A stretch of DNA of 64,000 nucleotides from Dethiothermospora halolimnae (GCF_037577855.1 NZ_JBAKFX010000004.1:1-64000), one strand, 5' to 3'; positions 18,387 to 27,546 are shown, counted from the first letter of the stretch. The notes: generated by a model from the letters alone, not told the origin. Numbers and translations: made by a program.

Positions 18387-18500
18387 TAGAGAATAAAGAA
18401 TAGATAATGTGCAAAGTGGCCAAAGGCCACTTTGTTTTGATTATAATGAAATTTTATGAACATAGGGAATAAAATAACCACATCTATTCTCTATTATTTG
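18371..18500 (+). repeat. repeat island after chemoreceptor 2
   Basis: AATAAATAATAGAGAATAAA arm beginning inside the coding region, CAAAGTGGCC..GGCCACTTTG hairpin (18411-18433, then TTTTG), a degenerate module B, and inverted CTATTCTCTATTATTTG. Confidence 0.85.
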
Positions 18501-18563
18501 CATTTTCTTCCCCTTGTTTATTTATTCTCTAAAATATATAATTATAAATAGAATTAACATATT

Positions 18564-18706
18564 GGGGATTCATAATCCCATTAAAGGGTTACAGGAAGAT
18601 TCATAATCCCATTAAAGAGTTGTAGGGGGATTCGTAATCCCATTAAAGAGTTGCAGGGGGATTCGTAATCCCCCTGCTTATCAGTAGCTTCGAATTCATT
18701 CGAAGG
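18564..18706 (+). repeat. tandem 31-bp degenerate repeats and a GCTTCGAA palindrome
   Basis: Three and a half copies of a 30-31-base unit of the form GGGGATTCRTAATCCCATTA + AAGRGTTRYA start at 18564, 18594, 18625 and 18656; the last closes the palindrome (GGGGGATTCGTAATCCCCC). CTTCGAATTCATTCGAAG follows at about 18688. This occupies most of the 350-base gap before tex. Confidence 0.85.
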
Positions 18707-18736
18707 TTCCATTTATATAGAGAAGGGAGAAATTTA

Positions 18737-20899
18737 ATGAACATTGTAAGTATTTTAACTAAAGAGTTTAGTTTAAAGAAATTTCAAGTGGACAATACCA
18801 TAAAGTTAATTGATGAAGGGAACACTATCCCATTTATAGCTAGATATAGAAAGGAACAAACGGGAGAATTAAGTGACATAGTTCTTAGGGACTTAAATGA
18901 TAGACTGACTTATTTAAGGAACTTAGAAAATAGACAAGAAGAGGTAATAAGACTTATAGATGAACAGGAGAAGCTTACAGAAAAATTAGAAAAACAAATA
19001 CTACAGGCTAAAACCCTTCAAAGGGTTGAAGACTTATATAGACCATATAAGAAAAAGAGACGGACCAGGGCTACAAAGGCTAAAGAAAAGGGGCTAGAGC
19101 CTTTAGCTGATATAATAATAAATGAAGAGGTATTAGAAGGCAATATAGAAGATATAGCCAAGCCCTTTATAGATGAAGAGAAGGAAGTAAATACCATAGA
19201 AGATGCCTATCAGGGAGCTATGGATATAATAGCCGAGATTGTATCGGATAATCCAGAGTTTAGAAAAACCATAAGAAACCTTACATATAATAAGGGCATT
19301 ATTATATCAAAGCTGGTAAATGAAGATGAGAAAAAGATATATGAAATGTATCACGATTATAAAGAACCGGTTAAAGGTATAGCAAATCATAGAGTCCTTG
19401 CCATAAACAGGGGAGAAAAGGAAAAAATATTAAGGGTTAAAATCGAGAGTCCCGAGGAAGAGATATTAGATTTATTAAAATCCAAGGTTATAAGCAACGA
19501 TGAGGCCATAACAACAAAATATCTAAATGATGCAGTTGTGGATGGGTATAAAAGGTTAATATCTCCATCAATAGAAAGGGAGATTAGAAGTAGTCTTACA
19601 GAAGAAGCCGAGGAAGATGCTATAAAGGTTTTTGGTAAAAATCTAAAACCCCTTTTAATGCAACCTCCTATAAAGGAAAAGGTAGTTATGGGATTTGACC
19701 CAGCCTATAGAACAGGATGTAAAATAGCAGTTGTTGATGGTACAGGGAAGCTGTTAGAATATACCACGGTATTTCCAACAGATCCTCAAAATAAAGTCAA
19801 AGAAGCTAAAAAAGAACTAACGGAATTGATAAATAAATATGGTGTAGACATAATAGCCATAGGAAATGGTACTGCCTCTAGGGAATCTGAAACCATAGTT
19901 TCAGATATGATAAAAGAAATCGATAGAAAGGTATATTATGTAATAGTAAGTGAAGCAGGGGCCTCTGTATATTCGGCATCTAAGGTGGCTCAAGAGGAAT
20001 ACCCTGATATAAATGTATCCATAAGGGGGGCTATATCCATAGCTAGAAGACTCCAAGACCCACTGGCAGAACTTGTTAAGATAGACCCTAAACATGTGGG
20101 GGTAGGACAGTATCAACATGATTTGAATCAAAAAAAATTGGATGAAACATTAAAAAATGTCGTTGAGGATTGTGTAAATAGTGTTGGAGTAGATCTAAAT
20201 ACTGCATCGGTGTCCCTTCTTCAATATGTGTCAGGGATATCAAAAAGTGTTGCTAAAAATATAGTTAAATATAGGGAAGAAAATGGAGTATTTAAAAATA
20301 GAAAGGAATTAAAAAAGGTTAAAAGACTAGGAGAACAAACCTTTATTCAATGTGCAGGATTTCTTAGAATATCAGGTGGTGACAATCCACTGGATAATAC
20401 ATCTGTTCACCCTGAGTCCTATAGTGCTACTATGAAACTTATTGATAAAATAGGTATTACAATGGATGAAATTAGAAGGGGCAAGATAAGCAGCATAGAT
20501 GATAGCTTAATGGACCTATCACAGGAATTAGACATAGGATTACCTACTCTAAAGGATATAATAAAGGAACTTAAAAAGCCGGGAAGAGACCCTAGGGATG
20601 AAATGCCAAAGCCAGTATTTAGGACCGATGTTCTTAAGATGGAGGACCTAAAACCGGATATGATTCTTACAGGAACAGTTAGAAATGTTATAAACTTTGG
20701 AGCATTTGTTGATATAGGGGTTAAACAGGATGGGCTTGTTCATATATCCCATTTATCAGATAAATATGTAAAACATCCACTGGAAGTTGTATCGGTGGGA
20801 GATATAGTTAATGTAAAGATCCTTGATGTTGATTTAGATAGAGGTAGAATTTCGTTGAGCATTAAAGAAGCGGGGGAGTTGTTAAAGAAGAATGGGTAA
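18737..20899 (+). CDS. tex: Tex-family RNA-binding transcription accessory protein
   Basis: 720 residues with the full Tex layout: N-terminal helical domain, YqgF/RNase H-like domain (from about 315, VVMGFDPAYRTGCKIAVVDG), helix-hairpin-helix pair (about 490-550, VSGISKSVAKNIVKYREENG) and a C-terminal S1 RNA-binding domain (about 640-710, GTVRNVINFGAFVDIGVKQD). Tex binds nucleic acid and affects transcription and, in some species, toxin expression; the exact role in clostridia is not settled. The ATG follows GAAGGGAGAAA. The last four codons and stop (KKNG*) are supplied by repeat module J, as in prfB. Confidence 0.97.
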   Translation: MNIVSILTKEFSLKKFQVDNTIKLIDEGNTIPFIARYRKEQTGELSDIVLRDLNDRLTYLRNLENRQEEVIRLIDEQEKLTEKLEKQILQAKTLQRVEDLYRPYKKKRRTRATKAKEKGLEPLADIIINEEVLEGNIEDIAKPFIDEEKEVNTIEDAYQGAMDIIAEIVSDNPEFRKTIRNLTYNKGIIISKLVNEDEKKIYEMYHDYKEPVKGIANHRVLAINRGEKEKILRVKIESPEEEILDLLKSKVISNDEAITTKYLNDAVVDGYKRLISPSIEREIRSSLTEEAEEDAIKVFGKNLKPLLMQPPIKEKVVMGFDPAYRTGCKIAVVDGTGKLLEYTTVFPTDPQNKVKEAKKELTELINKYGVDIIAIGNGTASRESETIVSDMIKEIDRKVYYVIVSEAGASVYSASKVAQEEYPDINVSIRGAISIARRLQDPLAELVKIDPKHVGVGQYQHDLNQKKLDETLKNVVEDCVNSVGVDLNTASVSLLQYVSGISKSVAKNIVKYREENGVFKNRKELKKVKRLGEQTFIQCAGFLRISGGDNPLDNTSVHPESYSATMKLIDKIGITMDEIRRGKISSIDDSLMDLSQELDIGLPTLKDIIKELKKPGRDPRDEMPKPVFRTDVLKMEDLKPDMILTGTVRNVINFGAFVDIGVKQDGLVHISHLSDKYVKHPLEVVSVGDIVNVKILDVDLDRGRISLSIKEAGELLKKNG

Positions 20900-20904
20900 A
20901 GAAG

Positions 20905-20933
20905 AAAAAAGCGCCAATGGCGCTTTTTTTTTT
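20905..20933 (+). terminator. terminator of tex
   Basis: AAAAAAGCGCC pairs with GGCGCTTTTTT across AAT, followed by a long T run. Confidence 0.92.
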
Positions 20934-20938
20934 GCTTT

Positions 20939-21030
20939 AGTTGCTGGGGGATTCGTAATCCCACAGCTTACCTAGAAATACAGTTTTTGATATAGTAGGT
21001 CTTTTAGAATAAGATCTAACGGTGCCTCTC
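20939..21030 (+). repeat. composite repeat, truncated copy
   Basis: TTGCTGGGGGATTCGTAATC..CCACAGC, a short spacer, AATACAGTTTTTGATATAGT and a diverged AGGTCTTTTAGAATAAGATC module H. It shares order and spacing with the longer copies at 27205 and 40554. Confidence 0.75.
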
Positions 21031-21112
21031 TTCCACTTAAAAATATTAGAAAAACATTATATTTAAATAGTATTATTAAATAAAGATAATTACTATGAAG
21101 GGAGATTGGGAA

Positions 21113-21862
21113 ATGGAAGAATATATTCTTAAAACTGAAAATCTTACTAAGTCTTTTAAAAAACAAATAGTGGTTAAAGATATTAATCTAAAGATTAAAC
21201 CTAAAACCATATATGGGTTGCTTGGTCCAAATGGAGCGGGAAAGTCAACTACTTTAAAGATGATAACAGGAATTTTACATCCGACTTCAGGAAGTATTTT
21301 ATTTGATGGACACCACTGGAGTAGGAAAGATCTGAGGAATATAGGAGCATTAATAGAGTCTCCAGCCCTCTATGGAAACCTTACAGCATATGAAAATCTT
21401 AAAGTCCATACCCTATTATTAGATCTAAGTAAATCAAGAATTAAGGAAGTATTAGATATAGTGAACTTAAAGGATACAGGGAAGAAAAAAGTAGCCAAGT
21501 TTTCCTATGGAATGAAGCAAAGACTGGGCATTGCCATAGCCCTTTTAAATAGGCCTAAGCTACTTATTTTAGATGAGCCCACCAATGGTCTTGATCCTGT
21601 TGGAACAAAGGAATTTCGAAAACTTATTAAGGGGTTTTGTGAGGAAGGGATAACCGTTATTTTATCAAGTCATATTTTATCAGAGGTTGAACAGGTAGCT
21701 GATTATGTTGGGATAATATATGAGGGACAATTAAAATATCAAGGGAAAATAGATAAAGAAAAAGATTTAGAAAGCTTATTTATGAACGTAATAAATGAAA
21801 ATTCTATAAAAGGGGGTATGATTGATGTTAAATATGATACGGGGGGAAAAACTGAAATATAA
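21113..21862 (+). CDS. lantibiotic-immunity-type ABC transporter, ATPase
   Basis: A 249-residue ATPase of a peptide-resistance exporter. Walker A (GLLGPNGAGKSTTLKMITG), signature (KFSYGMKQRLGIAIALL) and Walker B (LLILDEPTNGLDP) are intact. ALIESPALYGNLTAYENL is typical of the BcrA/LanF branch that protects against cationic peptides. I use the ATG at 21113, eight bases after GAAGGGAG; the ATG at 21095 overlaps that site. Two permeases follow directly and a two-component system lies on the other strand, the gene set of LanFEG immunity systems and of Clostridioides difficile CprABC-CprK-CprR. Confidence 0.93.
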   Translation: MEEYILKTENLTKSFKKQIVVKDINLKIKPKTIYGLLGPNGAGKSTTLKMITGILHPTSGSILFDGHHWSRKDLRNIGALIESPALYGNLTAYENLKVHTLLLDLSKSRIKEVLDIVNLKDTGKKKVAKFSYGMKQRLGIAIALLNRPKLLILDEPTNGLDPVGTKEFRKLIKGFCEEGITVILSSHILSEVEQVADYVGIIYEGQLKYQGKIDKEKDLESLFMNVINENSIKGGMIDVKYDTGGKTEI

Positions 21863-22571
21863 TAGAAGCTTTTCAAAAAAATTAGTTATTATAGCACCGT
21901 TGTTTTTTATTATATATGGACTTATAACCATAAAGCAGATTAATTCACAATATAATTACTTTGAATATACGGTATTTAACTGGTGGCCCCTATTATTTAT
22001 GCCCATGGGAATAACTTTGATATCTTCGCTCTCTGCTCATAGGGAGAAAAAAGCCGGTAGATATATAGGACTCTTTAGCCATGATATAAGTAAATACAAT
22101 ATGTGGCTTAGTAAGGTGGGTGTTATAGCCCTTTATGTTTTAATATCTACTGTTGAACTTATAGGTGTATTAATCCTTTTGAAGATTATTATTCCAAATA
22201 GTATTACATCAATTGGAAATGTTACTAAAGCTAGTATAGTTATTTGGGTTACTTCCTTATCCTTTATACCCATTGCTTTATTTCTAGCAGAAAAATTTGG
22301 AATGGTAGTTTCAATTATAGTTAATATATTAGGGATTGTTGCAGGAGTTATTTGTGCAACTGAACCATCATGGATCTTTATCCCCTGGAGTTGGGCCATG
22401 AGATTAATGTGTCCTATTGTGAAGGTACATCCAAACGGCATACCCTTAGAACCAAACAGTTATCTATTAGATTCTACTGTAATTTTTAAAGGAATTGTGG
22501 TATCAATTTTAGCTTTTATAATACTATCATTATTAACAGGAATTTGGTTTAGAAATAAGGAGGTAAAATAA
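21825..22571 (+). CDS. lantibiotic-immunity-type ABC permease (LanE/MutE-like)
   Basis: A 248-residue protein with six predicted membrane segments. It overlaps the ATPase gene by 38 bases, so the two are translationally coupled. The start is ATG 21825, eight bases after AAAGGGGG, rather than the TTG three bases earlier. The GEKLKYNRSFSKKLVIIAPL N-terminus and the WIFIPWSWAMRLMCPIVKVH motif before the last membrane pair are typical of EpiE/MutE-type subunits. Its stop codon abuts the start of the next permease. Confidence 0.88.
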   Translation: MLNMIRGEKLKYNRSFSKKLVIIAPLFFIIYGLITIKQINSQYNYFEYTVFNWWPLLFMPMGITLISSLSAHREKKAGRYIGLFSHDISKYNMWLSKVGVIALYVLISTVELIGVLILLKIIIPNSITSIGNVTKASIVIWVTSLSFIPIALFLAEKFGMVVSIIVNILGIVAGVICATEPSWIFIPWSWAMRLMCPIVKVHPNGIPLEPNSYLLDSTVIFKGIVVSILAFIILSLLTGIWFRNKEVK

Positions 22572-23351
22572 TTGGTGATTATATTTAAACTTTTACTTTC
22601 CCAATGGGTTAAGACAAAAAGAAGTGGCCTAAGGTTTATAATATTAATGGTGCCAATAGTTTATCCTATATTTATATTATGGTATTTTAGCCAATATGAG
22701 ATAACGGATTTATTGCAGGTTAAAATATATAGTGTTTTTTTTGAAGTAATATCTGTTGCCCTAACTATTATCATAGCTTTATTAACTGCCCTTATAGTTA
22801 TAGAGGAGGAGTTAGCTGGGGACTTTAGGGGGTTTTTACTAACCCCTTTTCCAAGGAAAAAGCTTTATAATATTAAACTAAGTTTTTTAATTATATTAAC
22901 TATAATAGATATATTTATATCAACAGCTATAATGCTATTTGGAATGAAATTTATACTAAAGATATCGGATATCCAGTATCAAATATTTTTAGTAGGGGCT
23001 ATATCCACCGTTATAGGTTCATTATTTCTTTATTGCCTTCACTTACTTATAAGTTTTGCATATGGAACAGGACCGTCTATTGCGATGGGTATAGTAGGTT
23101 TTTTAATATCTGCTATACTTGGTGTTACCTCCCTAGGAGATAGTATTTGGCAGTTTATACCTTGGGCTTGGGGGGCTAGGCTTTCAAAAATTCCAGTTAT
23201 TCTTATGCCAATGATGAAAGAAATAGGGGGAAATATATCTAGTAAGTTGTTTTTAAACCAATTTATAAAAGGAGTTATTCCATCGGTAGGCTCCTCTATT
23301 ATTATAATCGTTTTAGGGAGTAAGTGGTTTGAAAGGTGGGAAGGAAGATAA
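22572..23351 (+). CDS. lantibiotic-immunity-type ABC permease (LanG/MutG-like)
   Basis: A 259-residue protein with six membrane segments and a WQFIPWAWGARLSKIPVILM motif equivalent to that in the preceding permease, so the two form a heterodimeric channel. TTG at 22572, seven bases after AAGGAGGT, is the likely start; GTG at 22575 is an alternative. The gene starts on the base after the previous stop. It ends facing the sensor kinase gene, with a shared hairpin between them. Confidence 0.87.
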   Translation: MVIIFKLLLSQWVKTKRSGLRFIILMVPIVYPIFILWYFSQYEITDLLQVKIYSVFFEVISVALTIIIALLTALIVIEEELAGDFRGFLLTPFPRKKLYNIKLSFLIILTIIDIFISTAIMLFGMKFILKISDIQYQIFLVGAISTVIGSLFLYCLHLLISFAYGTGPSIAMGIVGFLISAILGVTSLGDSIWQFIPWAWGARLSKIPVILMPMMKEIGGNISSKLFLNQFIKGVIPSVGSSIIIIVLGSKWFERWEGR

Positions 23352-23364
23352 ATAATGAAATCTA

Positions 23365-23455
23365 GTTGCTGCCACGGCTTATTGAAAAAATACAGTCTTT
23401 AGTGTAATAGGTCTTCTAGAAGAAGATATTTAGGGAATCACTAAATCCCTGCTCT
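23365..23455 (+). repeat. composite repeat, truncated copy
   Basis: A degenerate TTGCTG..CACGGCTTATT, AATACAGTCTTTAGTGTAAT, AGGTCTTCTAGAAGAAGATA (module H) and CACTAAATCCCTGCTCTCT; the same order as at 27205 and 40554. Confidence 0.75.
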
Positions 23456-23460
23456 CTAAA

Positions 23461-23497
23461 CTGAATAAAGGAGCATACTTAAGGCTCCCTTATTCAG
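23461..23497. terminator. shared bidirectional terminator
   Basis: CTGAATAAAGGAGC pairs with GCTCCCTTATTCAG (one mismatch). It lies between the convergent transporter operon and kinase gene and covers the last codons of the kinase. Confidence 0.75.
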
Positions 23498-24920
23498 TTG
23501 CATCAACAATATTATTAAGCTCTTCAATATAGAATTCCACTGTAGCACCCTTATTATCATTATTATAGGCGATAATATCACCATTATAATTATTTACTAT
23601 TTTTTTAGAAATATAAAGGCCAAGTCCAAAGTGATTTTTATAGGATTTACTTTGATAGAAAGGATCAAATAATATAGAGGTATCCTCTTCTTTAAAGCCG
23701 GTTCCAGTATCTATACATTTAAAATGAATTATCCCCTTATCATAATCATCCCAAATGATAAATTTGATTTCTCCCTTTGATGTAAATCTAAGGCTATTAT
23801 AAAAAACATTATTTATTACCCTAATAAGCATGGACTCATCTAAAGAATATATAGATTTTGTTAAATTAACTTCAAACACTATATTTATATTCTTTTTATC
23901 ACAAACAGTTATAAATTCCTGTTCTTTGTTTTTTAATAAATAATCTAAATCAACATCTTGGACTCTAAATAGAAAGTTTAAGCTTTCTACTTTATAAATT
24001 AAAGATAAATTATCGGTCAAAATAGACATTTGGTTGCAGTTGTTATTTATAATAGCTATATGGGGCCTTAAATTAAAATTTTCATTATATCTTAACTCTT
24101 CGATTAACTCCATCTGTCCCCTTATGATGGTTAAAGGGGTTCTTATATCGTGGGCAATAGAAGATATAAGAGACTTACGTTCCTTATCTACACTTGATAG
24201 ATGATTAATCATATCTTTAAGGGCGGATATCATGGCATTAAAGGAATATTGTATTCTATTAAATTCTTTCCCCTTAAGCCCTTTAAGTTTAAAATCAAAA
24301 TTTTGGTTTGAAATTTTATCCGATGCCAACAGTAATAAGTTTATATTTTTGTATACCGATTTATATAATTTTGATGAGAAAATAATTAAGTATATAAAAA
24401 AGAAAAATAATGGTGAAGCAATAAGTAAAAAATATATAAGTACAATATGGGGACTATCATTTATATTGTTTATTGAAAAACCAAAGGGGGCTGTTAGGAC
24501 ATATATTCCTTTAATTGAATTATCGCTTTTTATAGGTATAAGCCTATATACCCTGTTGTCTTTTACAATTTCGTGATTTATAGATTTTGAAAAGTTAATA
24601 TTTTTATCTAGGATATTGGTTTCTCCAAATAAATGGTTACCATTTACATCTAAAACCTCTCCTCTGATTTTATCGCTATAGTCTCCTAAATCAATAAGAG
24701 ACCCCTTTAATATAGATAATGACTTAAGTTGTATATTTTTTTCTATCGCATTAAAATATTTAATATAGTGATTAGAACTTTTAGCCATGTTAGTCTCTGT
24801 GGAGTTAAATATAAAGACAATTAACAGTGTGTAGGTAATAATAGTAGATATAACAGTTAAAAATACTATTTTAATAACTAGTAAATAAAAGTCTCTCTTT
24901 AATGTTTTATTTTTTAGCAT
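23490..24920 (-). CDS. sensor histidine kinase of the peptide-resistance system
   Basis: A 476-residue membrane kinase. TM1 is at about 12-36, an extracytoplasmic sensor of about 120 residues follows, TM2 is at about 159-182, then HAMP and a DHp domain with the phosphorylated histidine at 257 (SSIAHDIRTPLTIIRGQ). The ATPase domain has an N box (NNVFYNSLRFTSKG), G1 (DTGTGFKEED) and G2 (GLGLYISKKIV). The ATG follows GGGAGG and overlaps the regulator gene by 14 bases. Its partner is the regulator just upstream and its probable target is the convergent ABC operon (inference from neighbourhood). The large outer domain is not the short intramembrane-sensing type of BceS kinases. Confidence 0.93.
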   Translation of the reverse strand: MLKNKTLKRDFYLLVIKIVFLTVISTIITYTLLIVFIFNSTETNMAKSSNHYIKYFNAIEKNIQLKSLSILKGSLIDLGDYSDKIRGEVLDVNGNHLFGETNILDKNINFSKSINHEIVKDNRVYRLIPIKSDNSIKGIYVLTAPFGFSINNINDSPHIVLIYFLLIASPLFFFFIYLIIFSSKLYKSVYKNINLLLLASDKISNQNFDFKLKGLKGKEFNRIQYSFNAMISALKDMINHLSSVDKERKSLISSIAHDIRTPLTIIRGQMELIEELRYNENFNLRPHIAIINNNCNQMSILTDNLSLIYKVESLNFLFRVQDVDLDYLLKNKEQEFITVCDKKNINIVFEVNLTKSIYSLDESMLIRVINNVFYNSLRFTSKGEIKFIIWDDYDKGIIHFKCIDTGTGFKEEDTSILFDPFYQSKSYKNHFGLGLYISKKIVNNYNGDIIAYNNDNKGATVEFYIEELNNIVDATE

Positions 24921-25605
24921 TTTTAACCTCCCATTTATAGCCTAGTCCATAAAGGGTGGTTATATATGAATTTTCACAGTCAAACTTTTTAATTTTTTTT
25001 CTGATGTTTTTGATGCTTTCGGTAACTGTGTCTAAATAACTTTCTGAATCTATTCCCCACACGCTATCAAATATTTTTTCTTTAGAGAAAACCATATTTT
25101 TATTCAGCATAAGTAGTTTTATTATCTTATATTCTTTTTTAGTTAACTGTAGCCTTTTACCTAGACAATAAACTTCATTTGCAGAAATATCTATAACTAT
25201 ATTTTTTGAACTAAGGAGATATTTATTATTATTTCTAATCCTCTCTTCCCTTCTTAAATGACTTTCTACTCTTGCTTTTAATTCCCTAAGACTAAAGGGT
25301 TTACATATATAATCATCTCCACCCACCGATAGGGCTTCAATTTTATCCTCTTCTAAAGTTTTAGCACTGACAAATAAAATAGGACAAGAAACCTTGTCCC
25401 TAATTATGGAACAGAGATTTATACCATCAATATTTTCCATCATGATATCTAACATTATTAAATCGAAGTCATCCTTTATGGCTTCTAAGACCTTTGTACT
25501 ATCATTAATTGTGGTTACAATATAGTTATAATTTTCAAGGTATTGCTTTATAGTTAGGCATATATCCCAATTATCATCAACGACTAATATACTTTTTCTT
25601 ATCAC
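24907..25605 (-). CDS. OmpR-family response regulator of the peptide-resistance system
   Basis: 232 residues: a receiver domain (about 1-118) with acidic pocket VVDDN and phospho-acceptor Asp53 (LIMLDIMMENIDG), and a C-terminal winged-helix DNA-binding domain (about 130-230, KRLQLTKKEYKIIKLLMLNK). The start is GTG 25605, about nine bases after AGGGAAG. Longer in-frame extension upstream has no binding site and would add a hydrophobic stretch foreign to the family. It forms an operon with the kinase. Confidence 0.94.
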   Translation of the reverse strand: MIRKSILVVDDNWDICLTIKQYLENYNYIVTTINDSTKVLEAIKDDFDLIMLDIMMENIDGINLCSIIRDKVSCPILFVSAKTLEEDKIEALSVGGDDYICKPFSLRELKARVESHLRREERIRNNNKYLLSSKNIVIDISANEVYCLGKRLQLTKKEYKIIKLLMLNKNMVFSKEKIFDSVWGIDSESYLDTVTESIKNIRKKIKKFDCENSYITTLYGLGYKWEVKNAKK

Positions 25606-25735
25606 TAATATCACTTCCCTATTACTAATTGTCAATAACAAGATACCATAAAGGTGAAAATATTGAAAGATTTTCAATATAGCATATATTATATCACAAC
25701 CCAATGTAAAGATTAAGTTTGCCTTCGGGGATTAA

Positions 25736-25763
25736 TTGTATATTATTAAGAATATGATATAAT
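25736..25763 (+). promoter_or_regulatory. sigma-A-type promoter with extended -10 for the MFS gene
   Basis: TTGTAT, 16 bases, TATAAT preceded by TGA (extended -10). The transcript would begin just before the hairpin at 25791. Confidence 0.55.
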
Positions 25764-25790
25764 TTTATTATCTGAATACAAACTACAAAT

Positions 25791-25877
25791 AAAGAATAGA
25801 GAATAAAGAATAGAGAATAAAGAATAGATAAGGAGATTTTACTCCATCTATTCTCTATTCTTTATTCTCTATTCTTT
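25791..25877 (+). repeat. minimal arm-loop-arm repeat hairpin in the MFS leader
   Basis: A left arm of AGAATAAAGAATAG units (25791-25829) and an inverted right arm (25846-25877) enclose GGAGATTTTACTCC. This is the simplest complete form of the composite element: arms plus a short inner hairpin with nothing inserted. It ends seven bases before the ribosome binding site. Confidence 0.9.
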
Positions 25878-25899
25878 AAATAAAAGGGGGTTACTAAAA

Positions 25900-27192
25900 T
25901 TGACAAAAGTAAATAATCAAAAAGAATATAACCGCCGTTGGGCTATTTGGGGAATACTGGCTATTGCCTATGTTATAGTATTTTTCCATAGGGTTGCAGT
26001 GGGGGTTGTAAGGGAAGAACTAATATCAGATTTTGGTATTGGAGATGTCCAGTTTGGAAATATAGGGGCAATGTATTTTTATGCTTACATGTTAATGCAG
26101 ATACCATGTGGAATACTTGCAGATACCCTGGGAGCTAGGAAAACGGTTACATTGGGAGTATTATTTGCAGGGATAGGTTCTATAATATTCAGTGTTGGAC
26201 AAACTATTGCCTTTGCGTATGTAGGTAGACTTATAGTGGGACTTGGTGTTTCTGTGGTATTTGTATCAACTTTAAAGGTTTTATCAAATTGGTTCAGAGA
26301 AGAAGAGTTTGGAAAAATGTCGGGTTTTACTTCATTTATAGGAAATGGAGGAGCGCTACTTGCCCAATTTCCCTTGGCTTTCTTAGTTGGTCTTATAGGA
26401 TGGAGACTGTCATTTGCAGGAATAGGTGCAGTTACAATAGTGGTAGGTATACTTATATATATTATTGTTAGAAATAAACCTGAAGATGTAGGTCTTAGAC
26501 CTATTATGGATGAGGAAGGAAATAAAGATATAAACATAGGGGAAAGTATAAAGTCGGTATTTTTAAATATTAGAACTTGGCCGAGTTTCTTTGCCTTTGG
26601 TGGAATGTTTGGTTCTGTTATAGCATTTATGGGACAATGGGGAACACCCTATATGCAACATGTCTATAACATATCAAAGGCTAAGGCTTCAACCTTTCCA
26701 ATGGCAGTTACCATAGGACTTATGATAGGAAGTTTAGCAGTTGGTACTATTTCTGATAGGATAGGAAAAAGAAAGAAACCATTTTTGATTTTTTCATTGG
26801 CTTATTTTTGCACATGGGTTGTACTACTGTTTGTTAATCCAGGAAATATGCCCTTTAGTATTCTTTATATATTGTTATTTATGATGGGCTTTACTGCAGC
26901 TGGATTTATATTATCTTGGGCATGTGCTAAGGAGGTAAATCTTCCTAGATATGCAGGTATGTCCACAGGAACAGCAAATATGGGAGGATTTTTATTTGCT
27001 GCCATAATTCAACCTTTAATAGGATATATACTAAATAATAATTTTACAGGGGAAATAATAGAAGGAACTAAGATCTATTCCATAGATGACTATAATAAGG
27101 GATTTTTAGTATGTATAGTAGCCATAGTCATATCTATAATAAGTATTTTATTTATAAAGGAAACAAATTGTAAAAATATAGTTAGAAAATAA
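25900..27192 (+). CDS. MFS transporter
   Basis: 430 residues with 12 predicted membrane segments. The loop between segments 2 and 3 carries the MFS motif GILADTLGARKTV, and the equivalent in the second half is GTISDRIGKRKKPF. The N-terminus (VIVFFHRVAVGVVREELISD) resembles organic anion or sugar-phosphate-type families, but the substrate cannot be named. The start is TTG 25900, nine bases after AAAGGGGG. It stands alone, preceded by a repeat hairpin and followed by a 350-base repeat island. Confidence 0.9.
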   Translation: MTKVNNQKEYNRRWAIWGILAIAYVIVFFHRVAVGVVREELISDFGIGDVQFGNIGAMYFYAYMLMQIPCGILADTLGARKTVTLGVLFAGIGSIIFSVGQTIAFAYVGRLIVGLGVSVVFVSTLKVLSNWFREEEFGKMSGFTSFIGNGGALLAQFPLAFLVGLIGWRLSFAGIGAVTIVVGILIYIIVRNKPEDVGLRPIMDEEGNKDINIGESIKSVFLNIRTWPSFFAFGGMFGSVIAFMGQWGTPYMQHVYNISKAKASTFPMAVTIGLMIGSLAVGTISDRIGKRKKPFLIFSLAYFCTWVVLLFVNPGNMPFSILYILLFMMGFTAAGFILSWACAKEVNLPRYAGMSTGTANMGGFLFAAIIQPLIGYILNNNFTGEIIEGTKIYSIDDYNKGFLVCIVAIVISIISILFIKETNCKNIVRK

Positions 27193-27204
27193 GTAGATTT
27201 TATT

Positions 27205-27380
27205 TAGGCCTGAATATATTCGGCCAATTTTAAAGTTATGTAGTATAGAATAATAATAAAATTTAGTTACTGGATATTCGTAATCCCACAGCCTATTAAT
27301 AAATATAGTTTTTGGCATAATAGGTCTTCTAGAAGAAGACCTAAGGGCTTCAATATATTGAAGTCCTACATATTTGTGGA
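27205..27380 (+). repeat. composite repeat, long copy
   Basis: In order: GGCCTGAATATATTCGGCC, ATTTTAAAGTTATGTAGTAT, a diverged GGATATTCGTAATCC palindrome, AATATAGTTTTTGGCATAAT, AGGTCTTCTAGAAGAAGACC (module H), GGCTTCAATATATTGAAGTC then CTAC. The same order recurs at 40554-40735. The rest of the gap to 27485 has a CTGCTCTCTGCTCCCTGC tract and a weak hairpin (GAACAAAG..CTTTGTTC) that may terminate the MFS gene. Confidence 0.85.
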
Positions 27381-27485
27381 ATCAGCAAACCCCTGCTCTC
27401 TGCTCCCTGCTTCTTGCACTCTGCTTTTTTTAACTCCGCACAGAACAAAGAGGCCACAATGATGCCTTTGTTCTTAATTTTTAGC

Positions 27486-27510
27486 AGGAATTTACAAATA
27501 AAGGTAGAAT
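27486..27510 (+). promoter_or_regulatory. sigma-H-type promoter of the hybrid kinase
   Basis: CAGGAATTT and GTAGAAT with a 20-base GG-to-GAA distance; both elements fit RNAGGAWWW / RNNGAAT well. It lies 37 bases before the start. Confidence 0.65.
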
Positions 27511-27546
27511 TATTATATATTAAGCTTCAATATAGGGGGAATTGAG

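Noticed and set aside
21095..21112. Earlier ATG start for the ABC ATPase
   Set aside because: It overlaps the GAAGGGAG ribosome binding site that properly spaces ATG 21113.
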